Below, piece by piece: positions 31,247 to 43,167 of a stretch of 64,000 nt of DNA. Origin of the DNA: Ctena decussata (taxonomy: Eukaryota > Mollusca > Bivalvia > Lucinida > Lucinidae); the NCBI GenBank assembly GCA_963989385.1, contig OZ022502.1:7718501-7782500 (forward strand), written 5' to 3'. How positions within the stretch are numbered: position 1 is the stretch's first letter; every line of letters begins with the position of its first letter. Below the pieces are notes generated by a model. It ran no database searches and was not told the origin of the DNA. It saw only the letters and a program-made list of their open reading frames with translations. The position numbers and the translations under genes were made by a program.

Positions 31247-33010
31247 TCATTTATTCAACAACTTTGCATCTTTGATATTATTTGAAACATTATGGTCCAA
31301 CATTAACAGGTCATTTAGTAAAATAAACTCCTTGATTCTCTGTGGCATTTCGTTGCGTTCGACGAATAAATGTAGCTGGCGTCGCTTGTAATGTTTTCGA
31401 ATAACATCTCTACAGCTCAGTTTGAGCGCCCGAGGTAAAGCCAGACATTGACGAAAGTAGGCATGTTCCACACCCGAAAGAGATTTATCAAGTCCTTCAT
31501 AAAGGGTCTGTCGCATTACAGGAAATCCACTTTCTATCAAAAGTGGTCCAAAATAGTTCGATGCATCATTAACATCATAACTTTCACCCAGAAGAGAATG
31601 TATTTCATTGTCAATAAGAAATTTTCCACGAAGATTTCCAGATACATTCTTTGTCTCTAAATACTCATCAAGTTGTATGGCTAATTCAACAGCGGTTTTA
31701 TTAAGATCTGAAGAGGGATTTTCGTTTAATAACAGTACAATGGTTTGTCTTATGATACTGACTGGCGGGAGACTATCTCTGCCCTTAAGAAGACATAGAA
31801 GAGGTGTATTCCCTTCAGCAGTTGTACTATCTACATCCGCTCCAAGCTGCAATAACATTTTAATTGCATCAGGATGCGAAAATAACTTTCTGTTTAGACG
31901 AGTTACACCTACATCTACTGGAAATTTGCCAGACAGTATATTGGAATATATTTCCTGTAGTTTAGCCTGAATTTCAGTATTATGTTCTGTTTCATAGCCT
32001 TCCTTAAGTAGACGTAAGCCCCATAATAGCTTCAGATCGTTTGTAATAGTAAGATTCGATTCGCCTAAAATTTGTTTCATTATTGACTCACAGTCAGTTC
32101 GATTGAGCAAGATACAAACCGTTGGCAAGCAGATATGATCCTTACAATTAAATATTTGATATAATAATGGTAGTATTTCGTGAAGTACGTATGGTTGGTC
32201 ATACACAACTGCAGATATTGCACACCATTTCAAAGTCCAAGAAGCCGGCACCCTTCTGATTCCAAAGTGTAATCGTGTACAAGGCGCCATTAGTGAATCA
32301 TCTATATGTCCAACGTATTGCAGTAAATCATTTTGCAGATCACTGCAGCTGTGTATAAATGCTTGTTCAAAGGCTTTATTTACCTGTGTATACACGTATT
32401 TAGTATCTAAAACGGTTTTTAATAAGATTCTATTACTTTTTCTGACACAAAATACTGGCAATGATATACTCTCGATTTCCAGATATTGTCTATCATCAAC
32501 CTTTGACCTATGTGAATATACAATTTCTTGGTAGATATTATCGTCATGATAAAACACCTCCCGCGGCGGCTGTAGCATCTGCACAATGTTTGTTCTTTCC
32601 TTTAGTATTGCAATCATATACGGGCTGAGATTAAATATTCCACTGCTAAGGTATAGATCACATTTGTTATGAGCCATGATTGCTTGTTCAGTTCCGACGG
32701 CAGCTGCAATATGTATTGCAGAGACATTTGTTCGTCTAGTGTATCTTCCATCGACTTTATCAACATGAGGACATTTTCCTTTCAGAATGCTTTCTAAAGT
32801 TTTATCGTACATTTCCTTGTCCAAGTCTTCATTTTCTGATAAGTATTCCAAATACTCGTGCTCAAAACTACATTCACATAGACAGTATGAATGTGCAGAA
32901 AAGTAGAATACCGTTTGAAATGAAAACGTATGATAATAATCAAACTCTGGCATACATTTGTTCGAAACCAGACACCAAAACACATTTCTTACGTTCATTT
33001 CTGTCTGCAT
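31247..33010 (-). CDS. Ankyrin/SOCS-box (ASB-like) protein, paralog A
   Basis: A single uninterrupted 587-residue frame. The C-terminal SOCS box (about 524-566) has the Elongin-binding BC box LKLSCRDVIRKH and a Cullin-box-like MPQRIKEFILL; SOCS-box proteins use these to join Elongin B/C and Cullin-5 ligases. Ankyrin-like helices are clearest at about 377-445 (LLQLGADVD, EGNTPLLCLL) and weaker at 95-115. The N terminus has a conserved block, SYCLCECSFEHEYLEYL (41-57), that I cannot assign to a family. It aligns end to end with the gene at 51.0 kb, whose start matches Met5 here (32,998), so Met5 may be the true start. About 25 extra residues at 240-265 and a 20-residue tail are specific to this copy. 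AATAAA overlaps the last codons (31,250-31,255). Substrate unknown. No intron visible. Confidence 0.8.
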   Translation of the reverse strand: MQTEMNVRNVFWCLVSNKCMPEFDYYHTFSFQTVFYFSAHSYCLCECSFEHEYLEYLSENEDLDKEMYDKTLESILKGKCPHVDKVDGRYTRRTNVSAIHIAAAVGTEQAIMAHNKCDLYLSSGIFNLSPYMIAILKERTNIVQMLQPPREVFYHDDNIYQEIVYSHRSKVDDRQYLEIESISLPVFCVRKSNRILLKTVLDTKYVYTQVNKAFEQAFIHSCSDLQNDLLQYVGHIDDSLMAPCTRLHFGIRRVPASWTLKWCAISAVVYDQPYVLHEILPLLYQIFNCKDHICLPTVCILLNRTDCESIMKQILGESNLTITNDLKLLWGLRLLKEGYETEHNTEIQAKLQEIYSNILSGKFPVDVGVTRLNRKLFSHPDAIKMLLQLGADVDSTTAEGNTPLLCLLKGRDSLPPVSIIRQTIVLLLNENPSSDLNKTAVELAIQLDEYLETKNVSGNLRGKFLIDNEIHSLLGESYDVNDASNYFGPLLIESGFPVMRQTLYEGLDKSLSGVEHAYFRQCLALPRALKLSCRDVIRKHYKRRQLHLFVERNEMPQRIKEFILLNDLLMLDHNVSNNIKDAKLLNK

Positions 33011-34711
33011 ACTCGTATATATATTGATTCGCTTTGATATGCAATCTAAATGACCAAAATGAGTTTTACTTTAGTTTGTTTTTCATATTTATGAGTTAGT
33101 ATTTTTGAAAAATCGTTTTATAGACTCCAGTCTATTCGATATTTTTGAATTGCGGGATATAAATAAGAATGAACAATCTTTGAGTTAGACTATTGTTGTT
33201 AATTCCTTATGGCGTGTTAACGTGCTTATATCTCCTTTTGAGAAATGATCAAAATCAAGCTCGGCATTTATTTATACACCATCGTCTTAATCCCTTTATC
33301 CAGTCTTAGTGCCGCCAATAAACTTTCTGAAACAATAATAGCATTAAATGTTCTAATTCGTCTTATAAGTATTATTCAAAGCTTGAACGATGTTATTAAT
33401 TTTTCTTGCAAGCATCTCATTCACGCCTACTATCCATTTAAATAAGTCTTGCGAAACACTGAGAACTGAAACACGGAACACTGCGCCTGTTCTGGAGCTG
33501 TACTGTTAACAATCTAAACAGGAAGTTCTAAAACAATATAAGGAAAAAGAACAAAATGTTAGATCCATCGAACACCTCATATATGTCACCGACTGGGTTC
33601 GGTCTTTGGATAAAGATACAACACACGAGACGATAAGAAGATCATATACGACGATGATTTAATGATTACGGCATCATGACATCAATTCATCTGTGATCTG
33701 CAAATATGATATGCGCAAAATATATTATACAAATATAAAACGGTACCAGGAAGTAAGTATAGACCTTACTGGTCGCTGTCTAAATGGCAAGTGCACCAAC
33801 GGATAATATGATGGACAATAGAATTTGCTATTATATTAAAAATATGGTACGGATTTATGAAAAGTTGTGAAATGAGGACAAATGAATACCTTGTAGTTTC
33901 ATTCAGTAACATCACAACTATAACGACACTTATGAATACTATGCATACGGTCAAATGCCCTTGTAAAATGCCAAAATAACAAAATACACATTTCAATGAT
34001 TCACATTAAACTAACTTACAAATACAATAAAACACATACCTGCAAATATAATATGTGCAAAATATATTATACAGTATAAAACAGTACCAGGTAGTAAGCA
34101 TAGACCTTTCTGGTCGCTGTCTAAATGGCTAGTGCACTGAGCCATGCGGGGTGAACATGCATTATTAGTATGCAATATGCCATTAAACGGTATATGTTTT
34201 CTACTATCTAAAGGGAAGTCTAAAGGGTAGGGAATATAATGGTCACCCCATACAACCGATAACGTTTATACTACGGACGATGTTATCTCCGATACGTTGC
34301 GTCGGAATGTATGTATGAAGTCGTATTGATATAAAGGCTACCGTGGCATCGGTGTAAATAATACGGACCATAATATAGATAAACCAGACTATGAGATATA
34401 TTCTAACACAGTGAGCCTATAGAAGCAATGGAAAGTTACCGTGTTTTATTCTGCAACAATTGACTGTTACGGAGCGCGTTAGTCTAATTGCTGACGTCAC
34501 TGGCATTACTGACGTAACTTTGTGACGTTTTGAGACGTTAGACGGTGTAACGTCTCTTTTTCTTTCTAAAATCGCCATAAAAACGTACATTTATCTTAGA
34601 TACATTTAAGAATATTGGCGGGAGCATGAACGCGCTGGCAGGAAGGTTGGGAGAGTTTGAATGAAGTGAATAGTTTTTCAGCGTTTTTGAATGTTAGAAT
34701 CGAAATAGTTC
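33011..34711. other. Intergenic, with a 95-bp direct duplication
   Basis: Upstream of the minus-strand ASB-like gene. About 95 bp around GGTCGCTGTCTAAATGGC is present at 33,705-33,797 and again at 34,047-34,140. No gene recognised. TGACGTCA-type words cluster at 34,490-34,550. Confidence 0.5.
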
Positions 34712-34862
34712 AGCTCTAGCATTGAATTGTTGAGTAATAATTCACTGTTTGTCGGTCAGTCGTAAGTAGATATATCACTCGCGCTCCGCGCTCGTGATAT
34801 GATCTACTTTACAACTGACCTCCAAACAGTGAATTATTACTCAACAATTCACTGCTAGAGCT
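34712..34862. mobile_element. Hairpin element
   Basis: Left arm AGCTCTAGCATTGAATTGTT pairs with right arm AACAATTCACTGCTAGAGCT; the stem runs through TAATAATTCACTGTTTG to a GC-rich CGCGCTCCGCGCTCG tip. About 150 bp with few mismatches. Confidence 0.85.
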
Positions 34863-35284
34863 GATCTATTTCTTAATTAGAAATCGACCTTTCGCTTTTG
34901 TGTGTCGTTTTTATTGCACTGTTTTCTTTCCCTTTTGGTGTTTGGGATAGGATATGGAAATTGATTATGTCGATTCCTGTGATCATCGCTTTCACAACTA
35001 CGAGTTTGTTCGCACTTTTCGGTATTTGAGTCCACTAGACATATTTAAACAACCAGAAAGGATAAAACTTTTACCCGTTTCGTCCTTTCTTTTTCTGATG
35101 GTTCCGTATAATTATAACGGTGAATGAAGCACATTTTATTTCACCAAAATTGCTTTCAACCACAAAATTCAGTGCGATAGATTATCATTTCTTCACTTTA
35201 AATTTTCAGTGTCGCTAGACCCCAAACGTTCTAAAACATGATAATGAAGAAGTAAAGAAATAATAAGAAAGGTAGACAACGTAA

Positions 35285-35475
35285 CAATAACAACAATAAA
35301 TTATAAAATAAAAGGTCAGGCAGTGATCAGAGCGAGGTTTGGCTCCAGGAACTGTCCCTTTCTCAAAACCAAAAGAGATAGAAGTATATTTCTATTGACA
35401 ACAGTTTACGAAAAACAAGCACGATACACCGAATGAACAGCTCTTTCCCAGACAGGTTGTCATTAAGGTGCCTCA
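35285..35475 (+). repeat. Dispersed repeat R2
   Basis: CGAATGAACAGCTCTTTCCC with upstream CTCAAAACCAAAAGAGATAG matches copies at 59.1 and 59.7 kb. Confidence 0.65.
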
Positions 35476-35499
35476 CCTGAAATCGTCACTCATACAAGA

Positions 35500-35725
35500 G
35501 TTAAATGATGGTTGGATGGATAATCCAACATTACGTCCTTTAAACAGTATTTCAGTCATATCAGGACGATCGGAAGGTGATTATGAAAAGCTTTATGCAA
35601 TTGAACCCAGTTTATGGTTGGTAAGTTTCAGCCTCAAGCAGGTCTCGAATTCGGGATTATTACAGCATGGGGCAAGCGCTTTTCCTACTGATGTATCGAG
35701 GCTCCTACAGTTGAGCAAACATAAA
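35500..35725 (-). mobile_element. tRNA-derived SINE, second family, minus strand
   Basis: On the minus strand: tRNA-like GATACATCAGTAGGAAAAGC and a B box GAATTCGAGACC, then TATGACTGAAATACTGTTTA near the 3' end, matching the SINE at 38.25 kb. Confidence 0.65.
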
Positions 35726-35829
35726 CAACAAGAACAAATATCAACAAAGAATAATAGAATAAACACCTTGGGACGGTCATTGGAAAGGTCTTGTGTTCAC
35801 TTTACAAGCAGGGTATTTTAATGTGGTTC

Positions 35830-36735
35830 TGCATTTATTACTCCTAAATCTGTCATCGCCGGCATAGAAAAAATCGATAAAGCGATGCCCAGTCCAAAAT
35901 CACAGAGCTTTTTAAGGTACGGTAGGTAACGATATTTATTGCAAATTTTCAATGTCTTGAACAACGTACGGCGTATTATTTTTTGTTGAGCATTGCACAT
36001 TTTATCAAGCAACGAATGCACTATTTTTTTTAGGTAAATATGAATTGCCTTACTACATCTTATTTACAAACTAAAACTAGACACAAGCGTTTCATTCCCC
36101 AATAGGTATTAAACAATCAATAACGATAAAGATGATGCGCAGTACCTTAATAAACACTAAGATTTAAAGCTGGGTTTAACTTCCTCTCTTTTTTCAAGTT
36201 TTATGCATTATTCATGTTTGCAAATAAGAATTGTTTCACCTGATCTTATCAGCAAGCTAAACGGAAATCATTTTTCTTAAGCCAATGAAATGCAACAGCC
36301 ATATAAGAAAAGGTAGAATTTTGTACCTTAGCATACACATGTGCTTGCTTTTTATAGCTCCCTTCTTTAGGAGGGACATGTAACACAGCATATGTTGAAT
36401 TGTTACCACCCCTTATTGACCCATCGGGGTGGAAGACTCATGGAGGGCCGGGCATGGAGGTGGGGGCTTCTTATTTCCTTGCAGCAAGTCAATGACTTGC
36501 TCACTGCCTATAATATAAACGATAAAACTCAAAGAGCCGAAATAGTTGGGCCTATCACTAACCTACAAGCCCACCCCCTCTTCATCTATCTGTTTTACAT
36601 AGCTGAGCAGGGCTCGCTCGGGTATTACCGGTAACACCTGACTCAGATTCGAGTACTATCCTGGCCGTAGACTTCTTATACGAAGACTTCCGCCCAATGA
36701 TACTGTGGTCACTGGTTTTGTTTAATCTTTAACCG
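35830..36735. other. No recognised gene
   Basis: AT-rich. Nothing on either strand shows known motifs. Confidence 0.45.
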
Positions 36736-38035
36736 ATCCTTCGTGAGGAAGCTGAGATTGCAGTAGCAGCACTGCAAAAGGGGAAGTATGTCAGAATTGA
36801 TAATATAACAGCTGAACTTGTTCCAGCTGGTGGGGAGAACATGACTGATGTTTTAAGAGAGATTTGCAACAAAATCTGGAGAACAAGAGAATGACCTACC
36901 CCATGAGCTCAGTCACTGTTTATTAACCTCCTAAATAGGACAACCTACAGCTCAGCCAGAACTACAGAACCATCAGCCTCATCAGTTATTCGAGCAACGT
37001 CATGCTGAAAGTCATCTTGAACAGGCTTAAACCCCAAGACGAACAGATAATCGCTGAAGGACAGGCTGGGTTCAGAGCCGAAAGGAGCCATAGAATAGAT
37101 CTTCAACTTCAGAATCCTGTGTGAAAAGTACCTCCAGCATCAGCAAAACCAATACCGAGTCTTCATTGATTAAAAAAAATCCTTCGACACGCGGTATGGG
37201 CCACTATGGGGAAGTACAATATCAGTGCAAATCTAGTTAGTACCATTGAGCAGCTCTACGACAGGGCTACAAGTAAAGCCCAGATGAATGGCCGTACGAG
37301 AGAATGGTTCATAAAAACAGGTTTAGTTAGGCAAGGATGTCTCCTATCACCCACCCTCTTCAGCATAAGGTATACGATGGAGATAGAGCTGAGGAGACAA
37401 AACTAATGACACACTTCGCCAATGGCATCCAGAGGGAGATCAAGGTAAAAAGACAGAAACTGTGTACCGTAACAAGCTTCAAATATCTTGAAGCAGTTGT
37501 CTCAGATGATGGCTCAAAACCGAAGGTTCTCTCTAGGACTGCACAAGCCACCGCATTTTATACTTCTTGGATCAAGGGTGAAAATGGTGCGATCCCTTGT
37601 CATTTCCGGTTTTCTGTGAATCGTGGACCTTGACAGCAAAAGTAGAGGAACAAACGCAGGCCTCTGAGATGAGATGCTACCGAAGGTTACTGAACATTTT
37701 GTACAAAAACCACATGACCAATGAGGCAGTTCGCAGAAAGATCCAAGCAGCCATTGGAGAATATGATGAACTCCTGACGCTGGTCAAGAAACAGAAACTA
37801 CGGTGGTTTGGCCACGTCACAAGGCCTTCTGGTTTAGCAAAGGCGATTCTACAGGACGCAGTTAAAGGAAAAAGAAGAAGAGGTAGACAGAAGTAGCGGT
37901 GGGAAGACAATATTAAACAGTGGACGGGGTTGAATTTTGCCAGTTCATCTAGAGTAGCTGAAAACAGGACAAGGCGAAAAGAGATTGTTGCGAAGTCATC
38001 TGTGGTGCCCAAACGATCTTGCAAGGTTAATGGAT
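36736..38035 (+). pseudogene. LINE retrotransposon, 3' half, degenerate
   Basis: RT fragments are spread over several frames: NYRTISLISYSSNVMLKVIL-like start (about 36,960), EGQAGFRAERS, GLVRQGCLLSPTLFSI (about 37,320), FKYLEAVVSDDGS (about 37,480), and a C-terminal MRCYRRLL, LRWFGHVTRPSG, KGKRRRGRQK segment (to about 37,900) followed by RWEDNIKQWTGL after a TAG. The FADD/YADD catalytic box expected between the 'LLSPTLF' and 'YLG' blocks is missing, so part of the palm has been deleted. The clade is uncertain; RTE- or Jockey-like C-terminal wording is common in molluscs. Confidence 0.75.
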
Positions 38036-38252
38036 AAAATAGAACAGAATAGTTGTTGTGCACGTTTGTATTAGCGGTACGTATGCAAGTTTTTGAAACC
38101 TAAACGTGGTTGGTTAAAAGAAATGGGTAAAACAGTACAAGCATCACTAAATTGCGAATAAGATCCATGACCATTGTGACTATTATCTCCATTGACTACT
38201 AAGAATCGCGCACCTGTTAATGAGACCTTGCAGATCCATACCGTTTCTAGGA

Positions 38253-38450
38253 GCCTCCGTAGATCTGTAGGTTAAGGGCTACTGATCTAGCCTTCCCGGG
38301 TTCGAGCCCCGCTACTGGGCCGCTAGAGGCGAGAAGCTTTTTAACCGTGAACAGGGTTCCATTGCACTCAGCATCTCATTATCACCCTTCCATCGTCCTT
38401 ATATGACTGAAATACTGTTAAAAAGGACGTAAAATCACAAGTCATCCAAC
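38253..38450 (+). mobile_element. tRNA-derived SINE, second family
   Basis: tRNA-like head with B box GGGTTCGAGCCCC (38,298-38,310). The 3' end has TATGACTGAAATACTGTTAA AAAGGACGTAAAA, common to several bivalve SINEs. The inverted copy is at 35.5 kb. Confidence 0.75.
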
Positions 38451-39480
38451 CATCTATACCGTTTCTGCTTGAGCAAGTGATTGGCTGTTGTGTTTACAGT
38501 AATGAGGGTAATGTAAATGACTGCCATTATGGTTTTAAGCATTCGTTTATGACCATTTAGTTAAATCTGACATGCAGTCACATTATATGCAGCAGACGCC
38601 ACTGACGAGGTCCTGACTGAAAACCGGCTTCTAAACTGTATAAGACACTGCAGCAGACCTTTCTATGGGGTTCTTTTTAAAGAAGCCAACTTGTTAATAA
38701 CTACGGCGGGGTTAAGGTGGTGGTGGTACGAGGGGCGAGGGTGGGTCTTAAACCGGTTTTACTGGATCTAAACCCCCGGTCTTAGCTTCTGCAATGGTTC
38801 AAAACATTTGAAAGAGCAGAGCCCGGCAGGAAAAGGACATAATCCACCAGGCAATATCCGCAATTAAGACCAAGTAAAAACGTCTGTATGTTTATGCGCG
38901 AGAATACGTCTCCCACCCAAGCCAACTTAGGACATGACTCGAGAAAACGACAGTCAAATGCATCGGAAAGGAGATGTCTGATACATTTAGAACTTGCAAA
39001 AAGCCATAATAATCCAAAGAACTGGTCACAATGACGTCTTTAACCAAACTTTAATTCAAGATTATGATGTTATTTTGCATTATTTAAGGAAGAAAAACGA
39101 CTATAAAAGCAACATGCTTTAAGTGTAAAACCTATTGCGGCTGATGTCCCACTCTTTTAGACCATGTCACACTGTCGCCTTTATGGTAGGCCGCCCAACT
39201 GACTTGTTATTAAAACTGCAGTCCACAGGCTTGTATTATACACATTGCATGAAGCTGAAAACGGTCTTATTTGACGCTCTACGAGGAGCGTTAAGAAAGT
39301 TTTGCAAATTTGACTTGAATACCTAACACTTAGAAGATTTTATGCATGTAATTAACCCAGTGCAGTGACTGTGGCCTAATAAAATGTAAGTCAATAAGGC
39401 AAAGTGTCTTTGTAGGGTGTCATTGTAAAGACAAAATGTAGTGCTTTCAGTACATGCATAGCATTTGTGGCCAGCTTTAC
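38450..39480. other. No recognised gene; R1 fragment
   Basis: An R1-like fragment (CTTAAACCGGTTTTACTGGA) lies at 38,748-38,805. The remainder is unassigned. Confidence 0.45.
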
Positions 39481-39995
39481 CCCTAGACCGAAAACCGGTT
39501 AAGCCCCCCCCCTGCCCCCAACAAAGTAATTTTATTGCGGGCCGTCTCAAGGCGGCCCTTCTCTTTTGGTTCTTCTTCGTTGTAGTTGTATCTTGTGTTG
39601 TTTGTACCTTTGGCTGTTCTGTTAGATGGTTATTTTAAGGCTTGTCCTGATATGAAAAAAATGATAAACGGTAAAAATAGATGTTTAATGTTTTAAGTAT
39701 AATTTGTTCTAATTGTCGGGTTGGTGCTTTTTGTAAGACTGTTGTGTGGGCGGTGGTTGTTTTTGTTGGGTTGAACAACTAAGTACCTGATGAACCAAAG
39801 CAAACAAAGGGCAAAGGTTGGTCGACCACAAACCGGTTAAGCATACCCCCCCGCCTCCTATCCCCCTTCCCCGAATAATTTCATTACTCGCCGTCCAAAG
39901 GAGGCAATTCTGTTTTGGTTCTTGTTGGTTGTTTTATGTGTTGTTAGTTGCGATATCTGTTAATGATATATTGCTTGTGATGTATAGGCTTGCTC
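39480..39995 (+). repeat. Two R1-derived direct copies
   Basis: AAAACCGGTTAAGCCCCCCC with TTCTTTTGGTTCTTC downstream (39,488-39,600), and ACAAACCGGTTAAGCATACC with TTTTGGTTCTTGTTGG (39,827-39,945). Spacing is about 340 bp. Confidence 0.55.
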
Positions 39996-40536
39996 GTTGA
40001 CCACCTTCATGGGAAATGGGTGTTCACATGGCTGCCTCTGGTATTGTCTTTGCTGGTGACTAATTTTGTGTTGTCTCTTTACCATATGGTGTCTTGGGTT
40101 GAATCTGGAATTGAGTGTCATTTCCTAAGTATTTTCCTCCTTACCTTTCTTACAATTTAGAATCCCTAATGCAGGACCTGTTGATGGTTAAATGGATTTA
40201 CATAAGAAAAAAATCAAAGATTCTGTGCAAAAATAAAGAAAGAATAGCGACCGATATCGAAAATATTATTAGGTTTGAAGGCACTTTAATGCGCTAAGAA
40301 GGATGGATAATTATTCTATTTTGAACTCTTTAAAAGAAGAAGCCTATGTCTAATTTTTATCAAAGAGCGAAAGTAGTCTTTTTTTAAGGTTGAACGATTT
40401 CACTTGCACATCTGTCATTGTCACAGAAATGCAGTTTTTATATCGCATGTGTTATATAGATATAATTGCCAACCTTTTATTTAGTAAATGCATCCAGTGT
40501 ACATCCGCCTAATACATGGTTGAACAGTTGAGAATA

Positions 40537-41406
40537 CGAGGGTTATCCAATAAAGAGTGGGACTTTATTTATAATTTGAGACTCTATATGCTTTTCATAT
40601 CGAAAATATGACCACTGCGTGGCAAATCTTATAGCGCATACAAAAATTATATCAAATTTTTTATCTGTCCGTTGATTTCGTGTTGCCTAGCAACGACAGA
40701 AGGCAAGGGAAAAGCTCCTGGCCATGTTTGTAAAAATGGTTGCAATGGTAACTGGAACCCTCCTATTAAGTAAAAAAATTATTTTGTGTTCTACCATACT
40801 ATGTCTGGGTCATACTTTGTGAAAATAACTCATTTCGGACTGAAATTGTCAAAAAAAAGCTAGGAATTTTAGTCTTAAAAATTGAAAAAAAAGCAAAACT
40901 TGAGCATTGTAATTGGGGATGGGCGGGAGACATAATGGCAAGCACTTTACTCTTAACGATGAAGTATACCATATAAATTGCAATGGAGATATATTGAAGA
41001 AACACAGGGTCGATTTGATTTGTGTTGCTTAGCAACAGAAAATCGTGCTTACTACTTAAGGTCATATTTCCTGGTTTAGACTGGTTGCTAGGCAATGGGC
41101 TAGTCTAAATACCAAATGATGTAAGCAAAATTCAAACGTAATGCATCCAAATGTAGAAAAAGTCAAAATATGTTCGGATACCACTATTTGGATAAATGCC
41201 AGACCTTATATCCGGTCTGTGTGGTTGAATTCTGACGCAAATCCCGGCCAATGACTTATCTGGTGCCTTACTTTCGAAACATAGCCCAAAAGTTGTTTGC
41301 AAAATTTGATGAAACATATACTACAAGGAGGTGAGATACTGGTCAAGTAGCGGGGTAAGGTTGGTAAAATATCAGTCAAGTCCCACTCTTTATTGGATGA
41401 CGCTCG
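40537..41406. mobile_element. Mariner-type inverted-repeat element, non-autonomous
   Basis: Ends CGAGGGTTATCCAATAAAGA (then GTGGGACTT) and, inverted, CGAGCGTCATCCAATAAAGA. This end type is common in mariner-like elements. 870 bp; no transposase motif recognised on either strand. Confidence 0.8.
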
Positions 41407-42283
41407 AAAGCTACAGTTTTCATCTGCTCTACCTTACAATTTGAGAAAGAGTTAAAACAATAATTCCTAAGACGCCCTTCTAAATGTTTTAAATAACCTT
41501 CCAAGTTAAGAACATTTCCATAACAGTGTTTTTTTTAAGATTTCTGCAGTAACATTTCCCTTTAATCTTTCCGTAGAAAAACAGTTTTAAACAGATTGTC
41601 CTTCTATTTGGCATGCTTAACTGTAGAAAACAACGAATCTTAGAAGTCTGCTAACTTTCAAGGCGATACGTTTAATTTGTTTGTTTTTATTCAGATACAA
41701 ATCACCACCTAAAAGACATGATTCTTGTTTATTGTCTGGCATAATGCTATTACACAACAGTCAAATGACACTGCTAAATCATCAAAGGAAATATCCAATC
41801 TCACATAGGTAGAGACATACCATTATAGAATGGTACCACTTTTTGGCTTACTTTACTTATCCCTTTATGAGATAAATGAACGAAGCTGATACATTTCGAC
41901 AGCAAACGTGATACGTGCATAATATTATGCATTGTGATAGTTTAAAGTTCATACTTTGTTTATTTGCGAGAAAGTAGGTTTAAAAGGCTATCTTTTTTTT
42001 TTTTTTACAAAAAAAAAAAACCTTCTGTATGTCTACCCGACTGAAAATATGACGCACCATACAACACGAGTATTAGTTCATACATAAAAATAAAACTTAA
42101 CACGGTTATTGGTACAATTGACATAGTAAATGAATAATGGAATAATGACTCACTGTGAAAACATCAAAGGACACTACAATAAAACGCTACCAAGCGCCAC
42201 CAGTATTAGACAACGCTGACAACGGAAAACTATGATAGTCGCTGTTGACGGTATGTATCGATTTCCTATAACTTATACGTAAA
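41407..42283. other. No recognised gene
   Basis: AT-rich; T and A homopolymers facing each other at 41,992-42,020 (poly-T then poly-A). Confidence 0.45.
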
Positions 42284-42504
42284 TAAAGGGTACATTCGGG
42301 TAACTTCGGACATGGTGGTAAATTCGGACATACCATTGCAAACAGTGAAAATCCAGATGAGACGGCTCATAATGAGCCGTCTCATCAGGATTGTCACTGT
42401 TTGGCCAGTTATTTTTAATTTAGTTCCAAACAACTGGCATATAAAGGAAACAACGTCACTGTCCGAATTCACCCGCTGTCCGAAGTTACCCGACCCTCCC
42501 CTTA
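42284..42504. mobile_element. MITE family M2, copy 2
   Basis: Inverted ends with TCGGGTAACTTCGGACA; perfect internal palindrome GAGACGGCTCATAATGAGCC plus GTCTC. Confidence 0.9.
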
Positions 42505-42947
42505 TAACTAAACATAGTCAGGCTTACAAAGACTACCGTAATCATTCTAAAATTTCGGACACCCCAAATAATTACCGTAATTGTCGAAAAATGGAGCAGT
42601 ATAGCTTTAAATTTATTGTGCAGTAATGAGTCCAAAAGGTGCCGCTGGTGTAGCAAACAATGTAGACCCTGATCAGACTGCTCCTCGTCTGATCTTGGTC
42701 TGCGCTGTTTGCTCAAACTTATATTTCCTAATAGTTAAAATATTCACGGTAGCTTTTTATATGAATCCATATTGTATTTGCATTGTAATTGTTAATTATA
42801 AAGAAAATACATGATAAACCATTTAGAAGATAATATCAGACGAATCCGGTCCACACTGCTTACAACTATTTTACATCTGATGTCATAGTGCCCGCCTCAT
42901 CTGGATCTACGATGTTTGCAAGTTCGTTCATTTTCTTTATTGTGCTT

Positions 42948-43167
42948 TATGGTAGAGTCGGGTAACTTCGGACATGGGGTACATTCGGACATACCATTGC
43001 AAACAGTAAAAATCCAGATGAGACGGCTCATAACGAGCCGTCCCACCAGAATTTTCACTGTTTGGCCAATTATATTTGTTTAAGTTCGAAACAACTGACA
43101 TATAAAAAGGAAACAATGTCACTGTCCGAATTTACCCGCTGCCCGAAGTTACCCGACTCTCCCCTAA
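42948..43167. mobile_element. MITE family M2, copy 3
   Basis: Ends TAGAGTCGGGTAACTTCGGA and its inverse; internal AGACGGCTCATAACGAGCC. Only about 440 bp from copy 2 and in the same orientation. Confidence 0.9.

Noticed and set aside
35468..35821. 117-residue plus-strand protein
   Set aside because: It is the antisense of a tRNA-derived SINE next to an R2 repeat.
40799..41317. Mariner transposase inside the 40.5-kb element
   Set aside because: The minus-strand frames lack any catalytic D-context or helix-turn-helix motif I can recognise; treated as non-autonomous.
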